This document shows positions 16,949 through 26,121 of a DNA stretch of 64,000 bases, piece after piece. Under the pieces are notes generated by a model that searched no databases, was not told where the DNA came from, and saw only the letters and a program-made list of their open reading frames with translations. The DNA comes from Chryseobacterium oncorhynchi (lineage in GTDB: Bacteria > Bacteroidota > Bacteroidia > Flavobacteriales > Weeksellaceae), in the NCBI RefSeq assembly GCF_002899895.1, contig NZ_PPEI02000007.1, positions 1 through 64,000 of the forward strand, in the 5' to 3' direction. The translations under genes and the position numbers were made by a program. Numbering within the stretch: position 1 is the stretch's first letter; each line of letters starts with the position of its first letter.

Positions 16949-17507
16949 TCGGGTTCCAGTATTCTTCCGGTTCGTTATTTACTTTTGAAATATATCTTGC
17001 TAGTACAAAAAGATAATCTGATAGTCTGTTTAAATATTTAATTAATTCCGGACGTACTTCTTCTGCTTCGTTAAGGAATACCAATGAACGTTCTGCTCTT
17101 CTGCAAATGGTTCTTGCAGCATGTAAAAATGTTGCAGGTTTTCCACCACCCGGAAGAATAAAATATTGAAGAGGTTCCAATTTTCCTTCAAAGGCATCCA
17201 TCCACTGCTCCAATTCTTCAATCTCTGTTTCTGAGATAATGATAGGAAGACGTGATTTTCCGTTAGCTAGCATCAATTTATCCGCCGGTGTTGCTGCTTC
17301 AGAACCTACCGTGAATAAATCAAACTGGATTTTTTTCAGCTGTTTCAAAACTTCTTCATCTTCAATATGACTTTTAGCAATTCCTATGAATGAATTCAGC
17401 TCGTCTATATTTCCATAGCTGTCAACTCTTGCACTGGCCTTGGAAACTCTTGTCCCACCATATAATGCAGTCTGACCTTTATCGCCTGTCTTTGTATAAA
17501 TTTTCAT
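16938..17507 (-). CDS. Cob(I)alamin adenosyltransferase, PduO type
   Basis: 189 residues from the ATG at 17507, which begins the family N-terminus MKIYTKTGDKG; the frame stays open upstream to 17546, but that extension has no family match. ATP:cob(I)alamin transferases make adenosylcobalamin. Visible motifs are the ATP-binding TKTGDKGQTALYGG, VDSYGNIDELNSFIG and the C-terminal helix RTICRRAERSLVFL with the conserved arginines. It is the upstream partner of thiamine pyrophosphokinase (11-bp overlap). Whether the cell makes or only salvages cobalamin is not visible here. Confidence 0.9.
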   Translation of the reverse strand: MKIYTKTGDKGQTALYGGTRVSKASARVDSYGNIDELNSFIGIAKSHIEDEEVLKQLKKIQFDLFTVGSEAATPADKLMLANGKSRLPIIISETEIEELEQWMDAFEGKLEPLQYFILPGGGKPATFLHAARTICRRAERSLVFLNEAEEVRPELIKYLNRLSDYLFVLARYISKVNNEPEEYWNPNER

Positions 17508-17574
17508 ACTACTAAAATACTTTTTTTTGTATAAAGTACAATGCAAAAAGTAGCAATAACTGCCTATTCTGCCT

Positions 17575-17615
17575 GAAAAAATAATTAGCTGACATTAGGA
17601 ATTAATGTCAGCTAA
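17575..17615 (-). terminator. Terminator of the TonB receptor gene
   Basis: A perfect 13-bp stem (17585-17597 with 17603-17615), 5-nt loop. Reading on the minus strand it is followed by TTATTTTTTC. It lies downstream of the receptor stop at 17704 and upstream of the adenosyltransferase. Confidence 0.9.
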
Positions 17616-17703
17616 TATTTGTATAGATGGGTTCTATATCTTTTTAGATTACTTTCCCTTTGTTAAGCATGATAAAGCAAATGCCAATTCTTTTATTTAT
17701 AAA

Positions 17704-20124
17704 TTAAAAAGTATAATTAACATTTAGCTGAAAAATTGTTCCGTTAAATCCAAACTGATTCACCTCCCAAGGGTATCTGAACCTTCCTCCAAGATCTGTT
17801 ACTATATCTCCTTTGCTATCTATTACATCCGGATAAATATTAAACAAATTATTCACAACTCCGGAAATCTTAAGGTCTTTCGTGATTTTATATGTTAAAA
17901 CGATGTCTGTAACTATCTTACCAGAAAATGTCTGATCTTTGGCAGGATCAGTTGCGTGCTGCCATGTAACAGAACCAAAGTAAGTATTATTAAGATTAAA
18001 GTTAAACTTTGAAATATCATACGAAAGACTAAGAATAGTTTTTGTTTTTGGCCTTGCAGATGTAATTCTAGATTGTTCTTTTCTATCAAAAAAATTTTCT
18101 GAGTAACCATTTTCAGCCAAAATAGGTGGAACGGCAATATTATCTACTATTTTAGTTTCGTTATAATTGAAAGCCGCAATAATTCCCAATCTTCCTTTGC
18201 CAATAGCGGATGTATAATAATTAGCCACGAAATCTACCCCCTCAGTAACAGTATTTACAGCATTGGTGAAAAACTTCAAGGAGGTTATTTTATTATTGTC
18301 TAATATTACTTCCACAGGGTTTGTTGTATCCGGATTACCCGGAGCACCGGTTTTGTAACCAATATCTCCTGAGAAAAGTACTCGGTCTTTAATTTTTATT
18401 CTATAATAATCGGCTGTAATAGTAAGGTTTTTAAAAGGTTTCACTGCAAATCCCGCAGTAATATTAAAGGCTTTTTCGGCATTTAATTTTGCTACACCAA
18501 GATCAGATCTTACAATTTGAGAATCATTATTAAAAGTACCCTGATTAGCTACAGTATTCCCTGTAATTTTGGTTTGAACGTTGGAATAATAAATTTGGTG
18601 TAATGAAGGCGCTCGAAATCCTGTAGAAACAGACCCACGGAAAACTAATTTATCATCTAACAACTTATATCTTGCATTTCCTTTCCAAGAGACATTATTT
18701 CCAAAATCACTAAAGTTTTCATATCTCACAGTTCCTCCAACTAACAAGTTTTTCGTAACATCCCATTCAGCATTCATATAAGCTCCAATATTTTGACGAT
18801 TTTTATTGACTTCATTTTGAGACTGCAGTCCTGGAAATGATTCTGCACCACTTCCTATATAAGACGCTTCCTCTCCTGCTCTCGCTTGATAGTTTTCATT
18901 TCGTACTTCAACGCCAGCTCCTAAAACTATCGCACCAAAATTTCGGTTGATATCTATGTTTCCAATAATATTACTAAACTGATGGCCACCTGCTTTAAAA
19001 CTTGTTGGTGAATTTCCACCCAAAGATGTATTAATGGTGTTTCCTACAACATAATTTACTGCATTAGAGCCAAAGGTTGCACTACCATCAAAACTCCATT
19101 TTCCAAACATGCCTTTCCACCCGGAGGTTAAATTATAATCATAGACATCTGTTTTAAATTGCGGCTGAAATCCATTGTAAGGTTGTCCTTTTGGAGTTAA
19201 TAAACCAAAATCTGAAGTTACCCAATAGGGTGTTCTATACAAACCAAAACTAGTTCCATTCCTATAAGTTGTACCACCAAAAGCATAAAATTTACCTGTT
19301 TCACTTGTTGGCAATTCAAAATTTACAAACATATTAGCAACTCTTGTCTCCGGCTGCCCTATAATCATCCCCAAACCAGGATTAGCCTGCGTCCAAGCAT
19401 TATCTACACCAAAAAGTTCATCTTTTGTAATAGAACCCGCACGGTTAGTTTTATTTTGGGAAGAATATCCCAATGTAAGATTCAAACTTCCATTTTTTGC
19501 GACTCTGATTCCCGTATTAAAATCTGCCCCTATATTAAAGCCATCTCCTTTTGAAGTAATCCCTGAAAAAAGATTAACAGTGCTTTTTCCAACACTGTTT
19601 TTAAGAATAATATTAATTACTCCTGCAATAGCATCAGAACCATATTGTGCTGAGGCACCATCTCTCAATACCTCTACGTTTTGTAAAGCTGCTGACGGAA
19701 TGCTTTTAAGATCTGTACCTACTTCGCCTTTTCCTGGTGTATCATTTACATAAATTAAAGCGCTTTGATTTTTTCTTTTACCATTAACCAAAACTAATGT
19801 TCTGGAAGGGCCTAATCCTCTTAAGTCTGCCGGATCAAAGTGAGCCGTTGCATCAGAAACGGTTTGCTGTGATGAATTAAAAGATGGTACAGCATACGTC
19901 AAAGCTTTATCAAAAGTAACCTGCCCTGTAGATTTTAGTTGTACTGCCGAAATATTATCAATAGGAATGGCAGAGGTAATTATAGTTCTAGGCTTAGTTC
20001 TACCCGTAGTAACCACAACTTCATCTATATTATTTTCTTTTACAGTTTCCTGAGCATATGCTATAGTACCAGCTCCGCTTAATACTAATGCATAGATTTT
20101 TTTTTTAAAGAGTTTATTTTTCAT
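17704..20124 (-). CDS. TonB-dependent outer-membrane receptor
   Basis: 806 residues. Signal peptide about 1-24 (AGTIAYAQ). A TonB-box-like segment NIDEVVVTTG follows at about 31-40. The plug domain spans about 45-175 (ADLRGLGPSRTLVLVNGKRK; VEVLRDGASAQYGSDAIAGVINI), then a 22-stranded barrel ends in the canonical aromatic LNVNYTF. There is no N-terminal carboxypeptidase-like domain and no SusD partner beside it, so polysaccharide uptake by a SusCD pair is unlikely; siderophore, vitamin or peptide uptake are open. No Fur-type box is obvious in the AT-rich upstream region. Confidence 0.88.
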   Translation of the reverse strand: MKNKLFKKKIYALVLSGAGTIAYAQETVKENNIDEVVVTTGRTKPRTIITSAIPIDNISAVQLKSTGQVTFDKALTYAVPSFNSSQQTVSDATAHFDPADLRGLGPSRTLVLVNGKRKNQSALIYVNDTPGKGEVGTDLKSIPSAALQNVEVLRDGASAQYGSDAIAGVINIILKNSVGKSTVNLFSGITSKGDGFNIGADFNTGIRVAKNGSLNLTLGYSSQNKTNRAGSITKDELFGVDNAWTQANPGLGMIIGQPETRVANMFVNFELPTSETGKFYAFGGTTYRNGTSFGLYRTPYWVTSDFGLLTPKGQPYNGFQPQFKTDVYDYNLTSGWKGMFGKWSFDGSATFGSNAVNYVVGNTINTSLGGNSPTSFKAGGHQFSNIIGNIDINRNFGAIVLGAGVEVRNENYQARAGEEASYIGSGAESFPGLQSQNEVNKNRQNIGAYMNAEWDVTKNLLVGGTVRYENFSDFGNNVSWKGNARYKLLDDKLVFRGSVSTGFRAPSLHQIYYSNVQTKITGNTVANQGTFNNDSQIVRSDLGVAKLNAEKAFNITAGFAVKPFKNLTITADYYRIKIKDRVLFSGDIGYKTGAPGNPDTTNPVEVILDNNKITSLKFFTNAVNTVTEGVDFVANYYTSAIGKGRLGIIAAFNYNETKIVDNIAVPPILAENGYSENFFDRKEQSRITSARPKTKTILSLSYDISKFNFNLNNTYFGSVTWQHATDPAKDQTFSGKIVTDIVLTYKITKDLKISGVVNNLFNIYPDVIDSKGDIVTDLGGRFRYPWEVNQFGFNGTIFQLNVNYTF

Positions 20125-20411
20125 GTCAAGTATTAATAATTAAATAAATTTATAAAAAAATTAAATACTAAATACGAAAATCAATTAAATAATATGAATT
20201 ACATTCAATAATTAGAAAAATGTTATCAATTCATAAAAACATAATAATTAATTTACAGAATATAAAATGGCTTATTGATGAAATATAACAATAGCTTTCT
20301 ATTTTATTTGAAAAAAAATTAATCAAAATAACAAATAAAAATTATTTTATTCTTTTTGATAAGCAATTTCAATAGAGGTGAAATTGTATCAGCTATGACT
20401 CGCAATAACTT
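20125..20411. other. AT-rich intergenic region upstream of the TonB receptor
   Basis: The gap of 325 bp between the receptor start and the next gene's stop is almost pure A/T. It must hold the receptor promoter, but no exact TAnnTTTG box stands out. The terminator of the next gene occupies 20412-20442. Confidence 0.5.
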
Positions 20412-20442
20412 GTAAAAAAAATGGCCGGGAGAAACCGGCCAT
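20412..20442 (-). terminator. Terminator of the lipoprotein gene at 20450
   Basis: An 8-bp GC-rich stem (20421-20428 ATGGCCGG with 20435-20442), 6-nt loop, followed on the minus strand by eight T residues. It begins 8 bp after the stop codon. Confidence 0.92.
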
Positions 20443-20449
20443 ATCCAAA

Positions 20450-21031
20450 TTATTTATTTACCTCTACGTATTGTATGATGGTCTTGTTTTTTGGGTTGTA
20501 GATAATTGTACTACTGTTGGGAAATCTTTTTAGCTTGTAATATTCAATGCTTGTATCCGTTTTAATATCTTCTAAAAAGCTTGTGTCAAAGGTATTTTCC
20601 GGAAGAAATTTTGAAATGAGACTTATTTTACTAATAATACTCTGTCCATCAATCTTCCTTGCCGATTTATCTGATTTACTTTCATCAGAAGTAGTCTGCT
20701 TTTCTAAAAAAGGCATTAAGGCTGCAATATCAGCTTTGTATTTAAAGATGTATCCTTCAGTTCCGGTAGGAAGTTTAAACTTTTTTCCTTTATCTTCCGA
20801 AACCATGGATCCTGAATTAGGAAAAACTTCATTAAATTTTACATCCTGAGAGTTAGTAAAAGAGTTAATGGATTCATTGACTGTTTTTTTTACAGTTTCT
20901 TCTACTGCTTCCTGCGCTTTTTGCTGTACTGTTTCTGTTGTTTTCTGAACGGTCTGGTCAATCTTTTCTTCAATTTTATTACATGATACTAATAAAAATG
21001 CAGTCATCACTGGCAAAATATACTTCTTCAT
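20450..21031 (-). CDS. Lipoprotein of unknown function with heptad-rich N-part
   Basis: 193 residues from the ATG at 21031, which starts on the lipoprotein signal MKKYILPVMTAFLLVSC (Cys17). The open frame extends to 21094, but that extension would hide the signal. Residues about 20-60 are rich in Glu, Gln, Thr, Val and Lys in a pattern typical of an amphipathic or coiled helix (DQTVQKTTETVQQKAQEAVE). The rest is a small alpha/beta domain with no motif I recognise. It is divergent from the DinB gene and shares the 175-bp promoter region with it. Confidence 0.7.
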   Translation of the reverse strand: MKKYILPVMTAFLLVSCNKIEEKIDQTVQKTTETVQQKAQEAVEETVKKTVNESINSFTNSQDVKFNEVFPNSGSMVSEDKGKKFKLPTGTEGYIFKYKADIAALMPFLEKQTTSDESKSDKSARKIDGQSIISKISLISKFLPENTFDTSFLEDIKTDTSIEYYKLKRFPNSSTIIYNPKNKTIIQYVEVNK

Positions 21032-21140
21032 AATTCTAATGGTCAATTTCTTTTTATTAATATACTTTTCTTCTAACGGAAAAGTAGGTCTCAATATTTT
21101 AGCAAAGAAATAAAATATTTTTCAACATCAAAAATCCTAC

Positions 21141-21175
21141 TGACAAACTGTTGTCATCACCCGCTCTTACCTTTG
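21141..21175 (+). promoter_or_regulatory. Palindromic operator-like site over the DinB-gene promoter
   Basis: An inverted repeat TGACAA-ACTG-TTGTCA (21141-21156) lies just upstream of an exact TACCTTTG -7 box (21168-21175). It covers the position of a -33 element, so a protein bound there would block RNA polymerase. The DinB-family ATG follows at 21207. A WYL regulator encoded nearby (21853-22803) is a candidate binder, which is inference. Confidence 0.5.
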
Positions 21176-21206
21176 TATAACAATAACAAACAAAAAACAA
21201 TACATT

Positions 21207-21698
21207 ATGACAACTACAGCTACAGCCACACAACAATTCATGTCAACCGAGCAATTATTAAAGCATTGGCAAGGACACAGAAACTTGACAAGAAGGGTAA
21301 TCGAAGCATTTCCGGAAAAAGAATTATTTGAGTTTTCAATAGGGGGTATGAGACCGTTTGCTAAACTAGCGGTAGAGCTTATCAGCATTGGGGGTATCGC
21401 TTTAAAGGGAATTGTTGACAACAATATGGAAGCTTATACTGAAGAAGGTTTTAATCCAAAAACAAAGGAAGATATCCTTAAAAAATGGGACGAAGAAACA
21501 GGGGTTATCAATCACTATTTCAACCAGATTTCTGAGGAGCGTCTTCAGGAAACGTTCAACCTATTTGGACAGTATGAATTCCCAGTATATGAGAACATTC
21601 TTTATTTTGTAGACAATGAAATCCACCACCGCGGACAAGGATATGTTTATCTGAGAGCTTTAGGAATTGAACCTCCTTTCTTCTGGGAGAGATTCTAA
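21207..21698 (+). CDS. DinB family (DinB/YfiT-like) protein
   Basis: 163 residues, a four-helix-bundle metalloprotein of the DinB/YfiT superfamily. The family's C-terminal metal-site helix is visible as EIHHRGQGYVYLRALG. The name comes from a damage-inducible gene, but many members are thiol- or small-molecule-dependent transferases and the reaction here is unknown. The gene is convergent with a WYL-domain regulator, a pairing common in Flavobacteriia, and has a palindrome in its promoter that would suit repression. Confidence 0.8.
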   Translation: MTTTATATQQFMSTEQLLKHWQGHRNLTRRVIEAFPEKELFEFSIGGMRPFAKLAVELISIGGIALKGIVDNNMEAYTEEGFNPKTKEDILKKWDEETGVINHYFNQISEERLQETFNLFGQYEFPVYENILYFVDNEIHHRGQGYVYLRALGIEPPFFWERF

Positions 21699-21712
21699 TT
21701 AAACTATAATAA

Positions 21713-21793
21713 TTAAAGAAAGCAGGTAGGCTGAGAAACAAACTTGAATTTTCAATCTGGTCTCAGCGGGTTAGCTTTATCAGCTTTCTTTAA
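21713..21793. other. Nested inverted repeats between DinB and WYL genes
   Basis: An outer 11-bp stem (21713-21723 TTAAAGAAAGC with 21783-21793), an inner 7-bp stem (21730-21736 GCTGAGA with 21761-21767) and an innermost TTGAA-TT-TTCAA hairpin (21744-21755) are nested in one 81-nt structure. It could be a 3' UTR structure, a small RNA or a mobile-element remnant. No known RNA family recognised. Confidence 0.45.
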
Positions 21794-21826
21794 CTTTTTA
21801 ACCATTTCATCTTTTTGCCTCAATTC

Positions 21827-21856
21827 ACCTCAACATTCAAACTGTTGAGGTTTTAT
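21827..21856 (+). terminator. Terminator of the DinB gene
   Basis: An 8-bp stem ACCTCAAC (21827-21834) with GTTGAGGT (21844-21851), 9-nt loop, then TTTATT. It overlaps the stop codon of the convergent WYL gene. Confidence 0.65.
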
Positions 21857-22803
21857 TGATGTCTATCCATCATCTTCATGAGAAGTTCATTCAATTTTAC
21901 ACGAAGACTTTCCGGTTCTAAGACAGTAGCATAATCTGCAAAAGTGATAACCCATCTTGGAAATCCACCCTCAATCCATTCTGTTTCAAAAGTCAGTTCC
22001 ACACCTTGATCCGTCTCCACTTCTTCAATTAATCCATAATATTTTTTGGAATTCACCAGATGAGACATTATTTTTTTATCTACTAAAAGCTTTGCCCTTA
22101 CCTTATTTCCATGTGATTTTCTGTAATCATTAATCTGTCCATATTCCTGTAGAAAAGGAACCTGCGTCTTAGAAATCTGTAAAATTCTGTCTACCCGAAA
22201 CTGTCTGAAATCTTTTCTCAGGGTACAATAGGCCATGATATACCAAAAATTAAATTCAAAAAAAATTCCAACTGCTTCAATGGTTCTGGTAGTCACCTTT
22301 GAATCTACCGTTTGATATTCGATACTCAACTGGGTTTTCTCTGCAATGCTTTCTAAAATAATAGGAATTACATTTTTCAGGGAATCTTCTTTCTGGGTAT
22401 GAACATTAAAAACATCAATCTGCTTTTCAATATTCTGAATAAGATTTTTATCCGAATATCTTAATACAGAACGTACCTTTTCCATCGCTGTCTGATAATG
22501 GTTTCCCAAACTTTGATGGGAAAATTTCTGCATAAGTTTTTCAGCAGTAATGAAACTCAAAACTTCTTCTTTCGTGAACATCACAGGGGGAAGTTTGTAG
22601 CCATCCATCAATGAATAACCATTTCCTGCTTCTCCTACAATTGGAATTCCAGCATTTTCCAGCGTTTTTACATCCCGATAAATGGTTCTGATGCTGACAT
22701 CGAACTTCTCAGCCAGATCCTGTGCCCTTACAACAGGCTTAGATTGAAGCTGGGTAAGAATAGCCGTTACCCGGTCGAGTTTTTTTAGATAATGATCGTT
22801 CAT
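21853..22803 (-). CDS. YafY-type WYL-domain transcriptional regulator
   Basis: 316 residues. N-terminal DeoR-like winged helix-turn-helix at about 8-65 (AQDLAEKFDVSIRTIYRDVKTL). The WYL domain lies at about 140-235, with the ligand-binding run EFNFWYIMAYCTLRKDFRQF and the RVDRI motif; a WCX-like C-terminal extension follows. WYL proteins sense nucleic acids or small ligands and control stress or defence genes. It lies 40 bp downstream of the ABC exporter gene on the same strand and is convergent with the DinB gene, either of which may be its target. Confidence 0.85.
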   Translation of the reverse strand: MNDHYLKKLDRVTAILTQLQSKPVVRAQDLAEKFDVSIRTIYRDVKTLENAGIPIVGEAGNGYSLMDGYKLPPVMFTKEEVLSFITAEKLMQKFSHQSLGNHYQTAMEKVRSVLRYSDKNLIQNIEKQIDVFNVHTQKEDSLKNVIPIILESIAEKTQLSIEYQTVDSKVTTRTIEAVGIFFEFNFWYIMAYCTLRKDFRQFRVDRILQISKTQVPFLQEYGQINDYRKSHGNKVRAKLLVDKKIMSHLVNSKKYYGLIEEVETDQGVELTFETEWIEGGFPRWVITFADYATVLEPESLRVKLNELLMKMMDRHQ

Positions 22804-22843
22804 GTATATACCGCTGACTAAAAGTTTATAGTTCGCAAAATTA

Positions 22844-24652
22844 TTAATTATCTTTCAGAGTATTCACCAGTTTATCAAGATTTAAACTGCGTGCAGAGGC
22901 GTCAAAAATTTCACGATACGTACCATCCTTAATATAAAGTTCATCATGGGTTCCGCTCTCTACCACTCTTCCTTTTTTCATAACATAGATGGTATCTGAG
23001 TCTAAAATTTGGGATAAAGAGTGTGAAATGATAACAACTGTTCTTCCCTCTTTTATGGCATCCAGAGAATTCTTTATCTGTTCTGTGGCAATGGCATCCA
23101 AACTTGCTGTAGGCTCATCCAAAAAGATGATGGGAGGATTCTTTAGAAACAGTCTTGCAATGGCTATTCTCTGTTGCTGTCCTCCAGAAAGCTGGGTTGC
23201 ATCATGCTTATATCCATCGGGGAGATCCAGAATCTGGTCATGCAGATATGCTTTTTTTGCAGCATCCTGAATTTGCTCAAAGTCCGCATTCATATCTCCG
23301 TACCGGATATTATCTTCAATACTTCCCTGAAAGATATGATTCTTCTGAAGTACTAGCCCAAGGTCACTTCTAAGAAAAGTATTATCATATTCATTAAGGT
23401 TGACATCATCCAATACAATTTCTCCGGAATCGGGCAGATAAAATTTACATAAAAGATTAATGACTGTTGATTTCCCTGCTCCGCTCAATCCTACCAATGC
23501 TGTTGTTTTCCCATTTTCAATTTTCATGGAAACATTATGGAGTGCTTTTGTTCCGTTGGGATACGTGAAGTCTACATCTTTAAGTTTAAAAGTTCCTTTA
23601 ATTTCTTTTTCTACAAAGTTTCCGTTCTGCTCCGTTTCATTATCTGCATTGAGAATATCAAAATACCCTTCAGCATAGATCATAGCATCATTCATGTCAT
23701 CATAAATCCTGTGCAACTGGCGGATTGGTGCTGAAACATTATTAAAAAGCATAATATGAAGCATAATTGCTCCAATTGTCATCTGCTGATCAAGCACCAG
23801 ATAAACGGTCAAAAGAATGATTAAAACTACTCCAAACTGTTCAATGAATGTCTTTAATCCATCATAAATAAAATTGATTTTCCTGGTGAACATCTGGCTT
23901 TCCATCAACTGCATCTGCAGATCATATTGTTTTTTACCCTCAAATTTTTCACGGACAAAACTTTTAATCACCATGATAGAGTTGATGAGGTTTAAAAGGC
24001 CTGAAGTCTTCTTCTCTCTTTGATTTCTTAACTGGCGACGTACTCCACCTAATTTTTTAGCCTGTAAAGAACTTATATAAAAATAGATGGGCACAATAAT
24101 CGTGGAAACGGCTCCTACATATACATTTTGCATATACATGATAATCAGTGCAATAATGGCATTGGAGAAAAGTGGAAGAATATCAATGAAAAAATTTTGA
24201 ACCAACTTTGTTAAGCTTTCAATACCACGATCAATTCTGATCTGCAGTTTTCCGGATTCATGATTTTCATCATTAAAATAAGCAACTTTATACGTTAAAA
24301 TCTTATCAATTGCTGATTGAGCCAATACCGAACTGACGTTGATCCTTATTTTCTCTCCATAAAATTTCTGCCCGAAGTTGATAAAAATATTTAACAGTTC
24401 TTTTCCCAGTAAGATAATGGAGATGATGATCAGAATATGAATTCCCTCTGTCATAGGATGTGGAAGGTGCGTAAGCTTGGTAACCTCATCCACAGTATAC
24501 TTCAGAACAATCGGGTTTACCTGTGCCGCCAAAGCTCCAAGAAAAGTTAGAAACAAGGTTCCATAGATCATTAATCTGTAAGGCCTGATGAATGGAACAA
24601 GTTGTTTATAAATCCCGAATAAAGTAATTGTTCTGTTAAAAGGTTTTGCCAT
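22844..24652 (-). CDS. ABC exporter, fused permease and ATPase (MsbA/MDR type)
   Basis: 602 residues, a half-transporter that would act as a dimer in the inner membrane. Six transmembrane helices span about residues 20-320. The ATPase domain has Walker A GLSGAGKST, the signature LSGGQQQR, Walker B IIFLDEPT and the H-loop ISHSLSQ. The coupling loop and the length fit lipid A flippase or multidrug exporters; the substrate is not resolvable by eye. It is the first gene of a probable two-gene unit with the WYL regulator. Confidence 0.88.
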   Translation of the reverse strand: MAKPFNRTITLFGIYKQLVPFIRPYRLMIYGTLFLTFLGALAAQVNPIVLKYTVDEVTKLTHLPHPMTEGIHILIIISIILLGKELLNIFINFGQKFYGEKIRINVSSVLAQSAIDKILTYKVAYFNDENHESGKLQIRIDRGIESLTKLVQNFFIDILPLFSNAIIALIIMYMQNVYVGAVSTIIVPIYFYISSLQAKKLGGVRRQLRNQREKKTSGLLNLINSIMVIKSFVREKFEGKKQYDLQMQLMESQMFTRKINFIYDGLKTFIEQFGVVLIILLTVYLVLDQQMTIGAIMLHIMLFNNVSAPIRQLHRIYDDMNDAMIYAEGYFDILNADNETEQNGNFVEKEIKGTFKLKDVDFTYPNGTKALHNVSMKIENGKTTALVGLSGAGKSTVINLLCKFYLPDSGEIVLDDVNLNEYDNTFLRSDLGLVLQKNHIFQGSIEDNIRYGDMNADFEQIQDAAKKAYLHDQILDLPDGYKHDATQLSGGQQQRIAIARLFLKNPPIIFLDEPTASLDAIATEQIKNSLDAIKEGRTVVIISHSLSQILDSDTIYVMKKGRVVESGTHDELYIKDGTYREIFDASARSLNLDKLVNTLKDN

Positions 24653-24838
24653 GAATCATAGTATAGGTCCTAGTAAAATTAAGCCTTTTTTAAAACAATT
24701 CATAGAAAAACCCAGCTTAATGCCAGCTTATCTTTTCTATATGAGTCTGTTTTTTTAATCTCGCTGTATTCAAAATGGTTTTCTTAATTCCGAAAGGTTA
24801 CTCTACTCTGCTTTATTTATTTGGGAATAAACGTTTTT

Positions 24839-24869
24839 TTAATTGTTGTATTTAAAATACAACAATTAA
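24839..24869 (+). promoter_or_regulatory. Perfect palindromic NsrR-type operator
   Basis: Two 15-bp arms, TTAATTGTTGTATTT and AAATACAACAATTAA, flank one central A. The core TGTATTT-A-AAATACA has the same layout as known NsrR sites (two AT-rich half-sites joined as TTT-n-AAA). It lies immediately upstream of the -7 box TACATTTG (24880-24887), where bound repressor would cover the -33 region. Together with the nsrR gene two positions downstream this strongly suggests NO-relieved autoregulation. Confidence 0.75.
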
Positions 24870-24879
24870 TATTTTTTTG

Positions 24880-24887
24880 TACATTTG
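24880..24887 (+). promoter_or_regulatory. -7 box of the hmp operon
   Basis: An exact TAnnTTTG match (TACATTTG), 25 bp upstream of the hmp ATG and 10 bp downstream of the operator palindrome. Confidence 0.65.
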
Positions 24888-24912
24888 TACCATCACATAA
24901 AAAAAAGACCTG

Positions 24913-26115
24913 ATGAATAACGAACAAAAAGCACTTGTAAAAGCAACAGTACCCGTTTTAAAAACAAATGGAACAGATTTAACAAAACATTTTTACACAA
25001 GAATGTTTACACACAACCCTGAACTGAAAAATATTTTCAATATGAGTAATCAGGCAAGTGGAAAGCAACAGAATGCATTAGCCGGAGCCGTATTAGCCTA
25101 TGCTGAACAAATTGAAAATCCTGAAGTTTTAATTAATGTTTTAAGATCTATCGGAAATAAGCATGTAAGTCTAAATATCAGTCCGCAACAATATGATATC
25201 GTTGGGCTTCATTTGATTTCTTCAATAAAAGAGGTTCTGGGAGAAGCAGCAAACGATGAACTTATAGAAGCATGGACACAAGCCTATAATGAATTGGCTC
25301 AAATTATGATTTCTATTGAAGACGAAATTTATCAATCTACTTTGCAAAAAGATGGAGGATGGAAAGGATGGAGAGCATTTGTAATTACAGATATTGTAGA
25401 AGAGAGCAGTGAAATTAAATCATTCTATCTAAGTCCTAAGGATAATAAAGCCATTGCAGACTATCTTCCGGGGCAATATATTTCAGTGAAAACATTTATT
25501 CCCGCATTAGGGCATGAGCAACCAAGACAATACAGCTTATCGTCAGCTTTCAATTCTGAATATTACAGAATATCTGTGAAGAGAGAAAAAAATATTCAAC
25601 ATTTGCCAGATGGGGTTGTTTCTAATGTATTGCATCAAAAAAAGATAGGTGATGAAATATGGGTCAGCGCTCCGGCCGGTGTTTTCTATGCCAATCCAGT
25701 CTCTGAAGATCCGTTAGTATTAATAAGCGGTGGCGTAGGTGTAACTCCCTTGCTGAGTATGCTGGAAACTAAAAAGAATACGTTGCAGAATAACACGGTA
25801 GTCTGGCTTCACAGCTGTAGAGATGAAAATGTACATGCATTTAAAGATCATGTAGATCGTTTAAACACTAATAATCAATGGCTTACTACTCATGTTTTTT
25901 ATGAAACTATTGAAAATGATTCCCATTTTGCCAAAAAAGGAAGAATAGACCTACATGAAATTAAAGAGGAAATTCTTATTGATAAGGCAAAGTATTATAT
26001 TTGTGGACCCGAAGCATTTATAAAAGCTCAATATAATTCTTTACTTCAGCTAGGCATTCCCAAAGAAGATATCCTCTATGAAGAATTTGGGCCTCAATTG
26101 CTTCATCTAAATTAA
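24913..26115 (+). CDS. hmp: Flavohaemoprotein, nitric oxide dioxygenase
   Basis: 400 residues, full length. The globin domain (1-140) has proximal haem ligand His84 (GNKHVSL), the distal Tyr28 (HFYTRMF) and Gln52. The FAD domain carries RQYSLS, and the NAD domain has GGVGVTPLLSML and the C-terminal YEEFGP. It oxidises NO to nitrate with O2 and NADH or NADPH. It heads a compact operon: nsrR starts 6 bp after its stop and a DUF2798-like gene overlaps nsrR. The palindrome at 24839-24869 is the likely NO-responsive control site. Confidence 0.93.
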   Translation: MNNEQKALVKATVPVLKTNGTDLTKHFYTRMFTHNPELKNIFNMSNQASGKQQNALAGAVLAYAEQIENPEVLINVLRSIGNKHVSLNISPQQYDIVGLHLISSIKEVLGEAANDELIEAWTQAYNELAQIMISIEDEIYQSTLQKDGGWKGWRAFVITDIVEESSEIKSFYLSPKDNKAIADYLPGQYISVKTFIPALGHEQPRQYSLSSAFNSEYYRISVKREKNIQHLPDGVVSNVLHQKKIGDEIWVSAPAGVFYANPVSEDPLVLISGGVGVTPLLSMLETKKNTLQNNTVVWLHSCRDENVHAFKDHVDRLNTNNQWLTTHVFYETIENDSHFAKKGRIDLHEIKEEILIDKAKYYICGPEAFIKAQYNSLLQLGIPKEDILYEEFGPQLLHLN

Positions 26116-26121
26116 CATTCA

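Noticed and set aside
17913-18137. A 74-codon minus-strand frame within the TonB receptor
   Set aside because: It is a shifted frame of the receptor without start context or motifs.
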